Source of the DNA: JAAYJK01 sp964501655
GTDB taxonomy: Bacteria > Bacillota > Syntrophomonadia > Syntrophomonadales > Syntrophomonadaceae
Direction of reading: 5' to 3'
DNA: 64,000 bases
Assembly: GCA_964501655.1 (NCBI GenBank)
Contig: CAZCTN010000011.1
Location: 1-64,000, forward strand
Below are positions 58,055-64,000 of this stretch, one piece after another. Under the pieces are notes generated by a model that had not been told where the DNA came from, made no database searches, and was given only the letters and a program-made list of their open reading frames with translations. Position numbers and translations under genes: made by a program. How positions within the stretch are numbered: position 1 is the first letter of the stretch; the number at the start of each line of letters is the position of its first letter.

Positions 58055-58092
58055 AAGTCCCTGCAGCCCATCCTGCAGAGACTTTTTCCTGT
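58055..58092 (+). terminator. Rho-independent terminator
   Basis: AAGTCCCTGCAG pairs with CTGCAGAGACTT with one mismatch; TTTTCCTGTTTTT follows. Confidence 0.85.
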
Positions 58093-58206
58093 TTTTCCGC
58101 CTGGTATTTATTTTAGATTCTATTGGCATTTTTCTTGGCCGGGAGGAAACTTTTTGAGCATTTCTCCCTACCCGGCCAGGTAATATTCTTAATATATGCC
58201 TGCCCT

Positions 58207-59163
58207 TTACTCCTGTTTATCTTCATCTGCTTCAGGTACTGCCGGAAGGGTGACCTGCCGCTGCTTTCTTTTGAAGCCCCAGTTATATTTTTTCTTCAAG
58301 GCTCCAAAAATCCAAATCATCATGCCCAGGAGCAGAGCCCAGGGTATAAGGGCTATAAAAAGTATAAAGAAACCGCTTAGGAATTGGGCCAAATTATTGA
58401 TACTGTTGATAAAAGCCTGTAAAGCCTTGGCCAGTATCCCCTCCGGCACCTCAACTCTGGTTGCTGAGGCCTGACTAAGGGATACCGAGAGACTGCTGTA
58501 GCTGGTGGCGTTTTCCAGGTACTTAAGCCTCCCTGACAGCACTTCGATATCACTTCTAGCCCGGGTCAATTCATTTTCAACGCTTATTATCTCTTCAATA
58601 GTCTGGGCTCGATCCATCAATGCCAGCAGACGTTCTTCTTTCTTGTTCAGGACGGCCAGCCGGGCCTGAGAGTCATAGTATTCCTCGGTCACATCCTGGG
58701 CAGACAGGCTTTTATCCTTGATTTCCCCCAGGGCGGCGACCTCCTCCATAACTGCATTCAATTGGGGGGAGGGCACCTTAACCTCCACTTCACCCCGTAC
58801 CCAGTCGTCTCCCCGCTTAAGATTGCTGTTTACCGTGTAACCCTGGTAATCTGCGGCAATGTTGATTATTTTATCCATGGCCTGGCTCACATCCCTTACG
58901 GAAAGCACCATGCCAGCGTTTTGCACCACTTTCCTCTCCTGATCGGATACCGCCGCTCCGCTCGTGAATTCCTTATAGTTGATGTCGGAATCAGAACCAT
59001 ATTCTTCGGACGAAGCCTGATTACTGGAGGAAATCTCCGGTATGGAATCCTGGTAAGCGGACTTGCCGCAGCCGGTCAGGGAGCCGGAAACAAACAGGGT
59101 TATCACCAGCAACAGCAATATCATAGTATAGGTTCTATTTCCGCCATATAGAAAACGCCCCAA
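58207..59163 (-). CDS. DUF4349 lipoprotein
   Basis: 318 aa from the TTG at 59163 after GAGGAGGTAGATGTT; a GTG 22 codons upstream is open but has no site. A hydrophobic leader ends in the lipobox SLTGC. The DUF4349 body has VVQNAGMVLSVRDVSQAMDK, then a long coiled coil (about 190-250) and a C-terminal membrane helix. Such proteins are suspected of membrane or cell-wall sensing; function unknown. Lgt for its processing is encoded at 44 kb. Confidence 0.85.
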   Translation of the reverse strand: MGRFLYGGNRTYTMILLLLVITLFVSGSLTGCGKSAYQDSIPEISSSNQASSEEYGSDSDINYKEFTSGAAVSDQERKVVQNAGMVLSVRDVSQAMDKIINIAADYQGYTVNSNLKRGDDWVRGEVEVKVPSPQLNAVMEEVAALGEIKDKSLSAQDVTEEYYDSQARLAVLNKKEERLLALMDRAQTIEEIISVENELTRARSDIEVLSGRLKYLENATSYSSLSVSLSQASATRVEVPEGILAKALQAFINSINNLAQFLSGFFILFIALIPWALLLGMMIWIFGALKKKYNWGFKRKQRQVTLPAVPEADEDKQE

Positions 59164-59243
59164 AACATCTACCTCCTCTATCTCATCATTGGTGATTGTG
59201 TTCCCTTTGCTAGTATATATGATAATCACTAGCTTTTCTTACA

Positions 59244-59332
59244 TTTAAGCATCCGAGGACTGCAAAGCAGTATCTTTCCTGCTGCGGGAGGCGGGAGATT
59301 CGAACCCACCTCCGTTTTATAGGAACCAAAAA
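59244..59332. repeat. Dispersed repeat, copy with T-arm-like segment
   Basis: TTTAAGCATCCGAGGACTGC and GCGGGAGATTCGAACCCACC align with 15815-15937. The reverse complement contains GGTGGGTTCGAATCTCCC, like a tRNA T-arm plus acceptor, but no other tRNA arm is found. The remainder of 59164-59507 holds only the leader of the ParA gene. Confidence 0.55.
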
Positions 59333-59507
59333 GAGCCCCGGACAGTTTTTGGTTTCATTAATAATAACCAGGACCCGGCCTTGGGGAATTCAACTCCTAC
59401 ATATTTGATTTACGGCGGATCAACTCAAACTTGAGCTGTGAACCGGCAGGATAATTGGCCGGCCGCACCGAAAAGTATACTATTAAACTTGGATGGAGAA
59501 CTGCTTT

Positions 59508-60392
59508 ATGCCAGTAGTAATAAGTGTTATTAATTTAAAAGGAGGAGTGGGCAAGACCACCCTTTGTATAGCTCTGGGAGAAATGATGGCCTTTCGCTAT
59601 GGCCTGAAAGTATTGATTATAGATATGGATCCCCAGACCAATGCTACTGTGGCTTTGATCGGAGAGGAAGCCTGGGTAAAAAGAAATATCCGGGGACAAA
59701 CTTTGATGCAGCTGTTTCGGGACAGAATAGAAAAAACCTCCATTTTTTCCGCCCAGGAGGCTATAATGCACCAGGTATCCAATGTGGGCGGTGGAATTCC
59801 CGGTCTGGATCTGATTCCCTCCAGCCTGGATCTCATTGATTTGCAGGATCATATCGCCACTATACCGGTCAGCCGCTTTCTTCCCTTGAAACCAGTTACG
59901 ATACTGGCCGAAGCGGTAGTGGATCAACTTCCCTGCTATGACGTGGTACTGATCGATTGCCCCCCCAACCTGGGTTTGATAACCCAAAACGGCCTGATTA
60001 TCAGTCAGTATTATTTGATACCGGTAATACCCGATATCCTTTCCACCTATGGTATTCCCCAGATTGTGAGCCGTATTAAACGCTTATCCGATTCAACCGG
60101 AGTTACCATTAACCCACTCGGTGTGGTGATCAATAAGTATCGCAAACAAAATATTCATCATGGCAATCAGATCAAGCTGCTGCAATTGCGGGCTTTTGAA
60201 GCAGGCTACTCCCGGATCTTTAATACCATTATCCCCGAAACCTCCAGGGCTGCTGCAGCTATGGATTTCACTGCCCTGTGCAGAACCCTGCACCATAAAT
60301 ATGGTTATGAAATTCCTTTTGGAATGTATGAAACATTGACTGAGGAGGTATTGGAATATGCCCAAATCAGACCCCACTCCATATATGGCTGA
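59508..60392 (+). CDS. ParA/Soj family ATPase
   Basis: 294 aa. ISVINLKGGVGKTTLCIALG is the deviant Walker A; DMDPQTNATV and VLIDCPPNLGLIT follow. The start ATG at 59508 is best spaced from TGGAGAA. There is no ParB gene or parS nearby; instead a small gene overlaps its end. Such orphan ParA proteins position proteinaceous cargo or chemoreceptor arrays. The partner gene is a candidate adaptor. Cargo unknown. Confidence 0.92.
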   Translation: MPVVISVINLKGGVGKTTLCIALGEMMAFRYGLKVLIIDMDPQTNATVALIGEEAWVKRNIRGQTLMQLFRDRIEKTSIFSAQEAIMHQVSNVGGGIPGLDLIPSSLDLIDLQDHIATIPVSRFLPLKPVTILAEAVVDQLPCYDVVLIDCPPNLGLITQNGLIISQYYLIPVIPDILSTYGIPQIVSRIKRLSDSTGVTINPLGVVINKYRKQNIHHGNQIKLLQLRAFEAGYSRIFNTIIPETSRAAAAMDFTALCRTLHHKYGYEIPFGMYETLTEEVLEYAQIRPHSIYG

Positions 60393-60765
60393 TTTTTTAA
60401 GGCTTCTGGCCTCAGAATTGGAGAATAACAAGTCAATGGCCAAACGCTTGTCGGCTCCACTGCTGGCATTCCTGGAATCGGAAACCTTGGCCGCCCCCAA
60501 GCAGCCAAGGGGCAAAACCAAAATAGAGTCATCCCTGCCCGAAGGCTTTGATCCTTTCCATATTTACTATGAACAAGGGAAATTGGGATTGCTCGCTTCT
60601 CTTCAAGGTTTGGACATCAATACGCTGAAGGCAGTGCTGTCTGAATATGGGCTGGACCCTGCCCGTACCTATGCCCGGTGGAGAAAACGCGAACGCCTGA
60701 CTGACCTGATTGTAGAACGGGTGAAGGCTCTGAGCAACAAAGGGAAGGTCTTTGAAAGCAGGTAG
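60358..60765 (+). CDS. ParA-linked small protein
   Basis: 135 aa, overlapping the end of the ParA gene by 35 bp, with AGGAGGTATTGGAAT before its ATG. It is soluble, mostly helical, with a basic C-terminus (ARWRKRERLTDLIVERVKAL). No family recognised. The tight coupling suggests it is the partner that links ParA to its cargo or DNA. Confidence 0.8.
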   Translation: MPKSDPTPYMADFLRLLASELENNKSMAKRLSAPLLAFLESETLAAPKQPRGKTKIESSLPEGFDPFHIYYEQGKLGLLASLQGLDINTLKAVLSEYGLDPARTYARWRKRERLTDLIVERVKALSNKGKVFESR

Positions 60766-60787
60766 GCACAGATGCAGTTCATACTGC

Positions 60788-62152
60788 TTAATCCTTTTCA
60801 ATGGGTATATCCAGGTAGAAGGCAACTCCGTCCTCTTCATTACTGGCCCATATTTTACCGCCGTGGCAAAGAACTATCTCTCGTACTATGGCCAGACCCA
60901 ATCCAAACTCGCCTTTAAAACCCCGCTGGTATTCCTCAAACAGTTTGTCTACCAGCCCTTCTTCCAGGTAAGGCCCATCGTTAAAAATACGGAGAAACAT
61001 ATAGGGCTGTTGGTTCTGGTAATGCTCACTAACAGTAACGGTGATAATGGACTGGGCATAGCGGATCTGGTTATCCAGCAGATTTTCTATGGCAACCTTC
61101 CACTGCTCCAGGTTGCCCTTAAACGATATCTCAGCCAAATCCAGCTGCCAGCTGAGCTCCTGCCGCTGCCATCTCAATAATTCCACGATGTTTTCTATCA
61201 GGTCGCCGATGTTAATCAGATCATCTGAGGAACGTTTGGTAAACAAATAATCGAGCTTGGTAAGATAGAGCAGGTCTTTAACCCTTTTTTCCATACGCCC
61301 GGCTTCCTTGTCGATGACCTCGATGGATCCTTCCAGACCGCCTTTGGGAAAAATTCCATCTGCTATGGCCTGGGCATAGCTGCGAATGACCATGACAGGG
61401 GTTTTCAGCTCGTGGGATATGTGCTGCAGAAAACTGCGCTGCATGTCTTCCTGCTCTACCAGCCTCTGCCGCATCCGCTCTATCGACTGACCCAATTTGC
61501 CTATTTCGTCGTCACGATCTACATCAAGGGATTCGTACCAATCGCGATTGGCTATACTGCGAACATGGCTTTCCATCTTGATAATAGGTTTGGTTATATA
61601 GCGGGCCATCAGAAATGAGGGAATCCAGCTTAAAAGCAGAATAACGGCAATAACCCACAGCAATTGAGAAAACAGGTTTTCCACCAGATCATTCTGGTAT
61701 GACTCCCAGGTATAGGAAAACAGATACACGGGAGAACTGGCCAGTTCCCCTTTGCGGATGATATAATACATTTTCTCTCCATTGATATCCCGGGCATACT
61801 GCTGGGCTGCTATGTGCTGCTCACCGGATTCTTTAAGTATAAAGTCAAAATTATTAAATATCAGCAGAGAGGTCGAACCGGCCACTACCTGACCATCGTC
61901 TAAGAAAACAATATGTTTGACGGTTTGATATTGCTGATTAATTTGGTCCCATTCGGTTATATCATCGATATCATTCAGCATTTTGCCATTATTAAGGTAT
62001 ATGGACTGGGCTTCCCGTATGGTGGCATAGGTCTGCTGGGTAAAAAAGTCGCGCAAAGCCCAGGGAACCAGCAGCATAAACAGGGTGGATATCACAATGG
62101 TAATGAGCACAAAAATCATCCATATTTGTAAAGCCAGGGGGCTGTTTTTCAT
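60788..62152 (-). CDS. Sensor histidine kinase
   Basis: 454 aa. Two membrane helices (about 10-31 and 163-184) flank an extracytoplasmic sensing domain; HAMP and a coiled coil follow. The H-box HISHELKTPVMVIRSYAQ (His247), N-box, and ATP lid FNDGPY...GEFGLGLAIV are intact. Its start overlaps the response regulator stop (ATGA). Signal unknown. Confidence 0.93.
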   Translation of the reverse strand: MKNSPLALQIWMIFVLITIVISTLFMLLVPWALRDFFTQQTYATIREAQSIYLNNGKMLNDIDDITEWDQINQQYQTVKHIVFLDDGQVVAGSTSLLIFNNFDFILKESGEQHIAAQQYARDINGEKMYYIIRKGELASSPVYLFSYTWESYQNDLVENLFSQLLWVIAVILLLSWIPSFLMARYITKPIIKMESHVRSIANRDWYESLDVDRDDEIGKLGQSIERMRQRLVEQEDMQRSFLQHISHELKTPVMVIRSYAQAIADGIFPKGGLEGSIEVIDKEAGRMEKRVKDLLYLTKLDYLFTKRSSDDLINIGDLIENIVELLRWQRQELSWQLDLAEISFKGNLEQWKVAIENLLDNQIRYAQSIITVTVSEHYQNQQPYMFLRIFNDGPYLEEGLVDKLFEEYQRGFKGEFGLGLAIVREIVLCHGGKIWASNEEDGVAFYLDIPIEKD

Positions 62153-62817
62153 GATTTCACCAACCGATATCCATAGCCATATATGGTTTCTACTCTGAAT
62201 TCCGGCAGTTTTTTGCGCAACCTTCTGACCAGATCATCCACCACCCGGTCGGAACCAACATAATCCTGACCCCAGACATGATCCAAAACCTGTTCACGGG
62301 AAAAGGCCTGTCCCTGGTTGCGGGCCAGAAGCACCATTAAATCAAATTCCTTCGAGGTTAAGTCTATTTCCTCTCCATTCTGCATTATTTTTCTTCTCAA
62401 CTCGTCGATAAGATAAGACTGAACCTTGATAAAACTGTCAAAATGAGGTTCACTGTATACCCGTTCCAGCAGCTTACGGGTCCGGATCACCAGTTCCCGG
62501 GGCAGAAATGGCTTGGGCAGATAATCATCGCTTCCCATTTCCAACCCCAAAACCCGATCCAGTTCAGCATCCCGGGCCGATATATAAATTACCGGTATGG
62601 ACGGGTTGTCGGCCTTGATATATTGAAGCAAACGATAGCCATCAATATCTGGCAGCATTATATCCAATATCCACAGATCAGGATGCTCCGGTATAGCCTT
62701 CATGGCCATTTCTCCAGACAAAAAGGGCTGGACATGCCAGCCCTCTTTGGAGAGATAAGAGGATAAGAGTTCGTTCAGGTTTTCTTCGTCTTCTACCAGG
62801 TAAATCTTGTAAGACAT
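62149..62817 (-). CDS. OmpR-family response regulator
   Basis: 222 aa. Receiver with Asp52 in LDIMLPD and the Lys in PKPF; winged helix of the OmpR/PhoB type ends with SDRVVDDLVRRLRKKLPEF. Paired with the kinase by a 4-bp overlap. ATG at 62817. Targets are unknown. Confidence 0.94.
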   Translation of the reverse strand: MSYKIYLVEDEENLNELLSSYLSKEGWHVQPFLSGEMAMKAIPEHPDLWILDIMLPDIDGYRLLQYIKADNPSIPVIYISARDAELDRVLGLEMGSDDYLPKPFLPRELVIRTRKLLERVYSEPHFDSFIKVQSYLIDELRRKIMQNGEEIDLTSKEFDLMVLLARNQGQAFSREQVLDHVWGQDYVGSDRVVDDLVRRLRKKLPEFRVETIYGYGYRLVKS

Positions 62818-63367
62818 TGACTGTCCTCCTGGACTTGTTCATGCTCTAGCTTATTTAAGAGGAAGGGTATCTGAAGTATATTTTATCAAATTTATGCTGT
62901 TCGATAAATCTTCTGCACTTAGGAATCCTGTAACTGAAAACAGTTATGTAATTTGGTTTCCTTGGGCTACCGGAGGGTAAGTCCTTTCCCGGCCTGCTTA
63001 TCGAACAATCTGTTGTTCCTTAGTTTTCCCACCTCCTTCAATGCAAAGGGTTATTTACTTTATCTGTTAATAATTTAATGCATGAATGTGGGATAAATGC
63101 TGACCCAATTGTGTGATTTTGTAAAAATTCGGGACAATCAGTATATAATACCGGTTTTATGGCCTGCATCCTTTAGAGTTTTTACTTACCTGTTTTGCCA
63201 GATCATCTGCTGCATATATCTTACGTTGTCTATGCATTTCCCCTTGCAAAGCAGATTTGGAATTTCCATAAGCACTATGCCTGCTCTTGCTCTATCTCCC
63301 CATGGACAGCAACAACTGCTTAACGATTATTGGAAGATTAAAAGGAAATCCATCCAGTCCTGGAGGT
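62818..63367. other. Intergenic region, mostly featureless
   Basis: About 550 bp. It contains a possible plus-strand promoter (TTGTAA, 17 bases, TATATA near 63118-63147) but no gene downstream on that strand that I can support; frames there have no ribosome site and no recognisable family. Confidence 0.35.
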
Positions 63368-63392
63368 AAAAAATTAAGCAGCGCCCGGCTGC
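63368..63392 (-). terminator. Rho-independent terminator
   Basis: On the minus strand GCAGC-CGGGC-GCTGC is followed by TTAATTTTTT. It ends the coiled-coil protein gene. Confidence 0.75.
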
Positions 63393-63432
63393 CTAATTCC
63401 AGCTATTTCTTTCTCCCTCCAGGTGCAGGAAG

Positions 63433-63714
63433 CTACTCTTTGGCCTTTAAGTCTTCCAGTTGCTTCTGCAATTGTCCTATTTCCTGGTACTTGGCATCGA
63501 TTTTATTGCATATTGCGGTTAATTCAACTTCAGCATTGGCTCCGGCTTTAAAGGCCTGGTACAGAGTTTCTCCCAGTTCCAATTTAAATGAAGCGACCTC
63601 TTTCTCCAGGTTGGAGATATTAAGCCTGATCTTGCCGCTTTCCACTACGTCCCCGGATTTTTGCACCAACTTACTGGCCTGCTGCTCCAGCTTGCTCTTA
63701 TCAAATTTAAACAT
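63433..63714 (-). CDS. Small coiled-coil protein
   Basis: 93 aa of almost pure heptad-like helix (KLEQQASKLVQKSGDVVESG and IGQLQKQLEDLKAKE), no signal peptide or membrane segment. ATG at 63714 with AAGGA. It resembles the coiled-coil half of small zinc-ribbon proteins but lacks the cysteines apart from one (ICNKID). Function unknown. Confidence 0.7.
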   Translation of the reverse strand: MFKFDKSKLEQQASKLVQKSGDVVESGKIRLNISNLEKEVASFKLELGETLYQAFKAGANAEVELTAICNKIDAKYQEIGQLQKQLEDLKAKE

Positions 63715-63822
63715 TATCCTTGCCTCCCCTAAAGATCTGCATGGAAATAGGGTTCATCGGTTAAAGCTGATTAAGCCTTACCCCTATATAACATTTTACC
63801 TCATATTGCTTCGGGCGAGAAA

Positions 63823-64000
63823 CTATTTTAGCTGGTGAATGAAGATACCGCTGCGAAGTTTAGGTTCAAACCAGGTAGATTTGGGCGGCATGATTTTATC
63901 CGCGTCAGCTATGTCCATCAGATCCTGAACCGTAGTGGGGTGCATGGAAAAAGCCACCTTCATCCCCTCTTCTACTCTTCTTTCCAATTCTTTTAATCCC
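63823..64000 (-). CDS. DUF1015 family protein, 3' end (partial)
   Basis: The last 58 codons of a gene entering from beyond the window. EEGMKVAFSMHPTTVQDLMD, MPPKSTWFEPKLRSGIFIH and the short C-terminus match the end of DUF1015 proteins (about 400 aa). These often sit near serine or amino-acid metabolism genes; function not certain. Confidence 0.85.
   Translation of the reverse strand, partial: GLKELERRVEEGMKVAFSMHPTTVQDLMDIADADKIMPPKSTWFEPKLRSGIFIHQLK

Noticed and set aside
59244..59332. A tRNA gene suggested by GGTTCGAATC
   Set aside because: Only the T-arm-like part is present; no D-arm or anticodon arm can be folded around it.
63097..63369. 90-codon frame on the plus strand
   Set aside because: No ribosome site and no family; it reads through the terminator region of the minus-strand gene.

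Overview
The window looks like a chromosomal segment of a syntrophic, fatty-acid-oxidising Firmicute, most like Syntrophomonas/Syntrophomonadaceae. Supporting signs are strong AGGAGG-type ribosome sites, frequent GTG/TTG starts, a CIRCE-controlled groESL, a complete short-chain beta-oxidation gene set, a bcd-etfBA cluster, an NfnAB-type transhydrogenase and several sigma-54 (-24/-12) promoter sequences. The species assignment is inference; no rRNA gene is present. Apart from the repeats described below I see no phage, IS or CRISPR.

Layout. 0-5 kb: NAD kinase, a soluble chemoreceptor-like protein, an MFS transporter and a universal stress protein. 5.4-7.7 kb: nfnAB. 8-14.9 kb: a minus-strand beta-oxidation operon (MaoC hydratase, crotonase, 3-hydroxybutyryl-CoA dehydrogenase, SDR, thiolase, class III CoA-transferase, acyl-CoA dehydrogenase) behind a sigma-54-like promoter. 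14.9-16.3 kb: a gene-poor stretch that may encode a sigma-54-driven noncoding RNA. 16-24 kb: a second crotonase-like gene, a guanylate-kinase fusion, tRNA-Pro and small or hypothetical genes. 24-30 kb: minD-minE-minC, a UbiB kinase and groES-groEL. 29.9-32.5 kb: molybdenum cofactor genes. 32.9-34.3 kb: NfeD and an SPFH protein.

34.6-42.4 kb is the most unusual part. It holds two secreted stalk-domain/MORN-repeat proteins and three paralogous secreted Asn/Asp-rich proteins. Each of these three genes is enclosed by its own matched pair of imperfect inverted repeats. They are followed by a secreted transglutaminase-like protein behind two tandem c-di-GMP-I (GEMM) riboswitches, each with its own terminator. 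I infer a second-messenger-controlled cell-surface or matrix locus.

42.6-48.6 kb: an atypical LuxR regulator, 5-formyl-THF cyclo-ligase, lgt, a DnaA-box cluster, tsaD-rimI-tsaB-tsaE and uracil-DNA glycosylase. 48.8-57.3 kb: a GH18-like stalk protein, bcd-etfB-etfA, a MarR regulator, a HAD phosphatase, a third crotonase paralogue and a DUF35/thiolase-like pair. 57.4-64 kb: exported and DUF4349 proteins, an orphan ParA with a partner gene, a two-component system, a coiled-coil protein and the 3' end of a DUF1015 gene.

The metabolic theme is coherent. The acyl-CoA dehydrogenases hand electrons to EtfAB, and NfnAB balances NADH, ferredoxin and NADPH, as expected of an organism oxidising butyrate-like acids close to equilibrium. 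Two near-perfect 67-68 bp palindromes and a diverged repeat family with a tRNA-like T-arm segment are scattered between genes.
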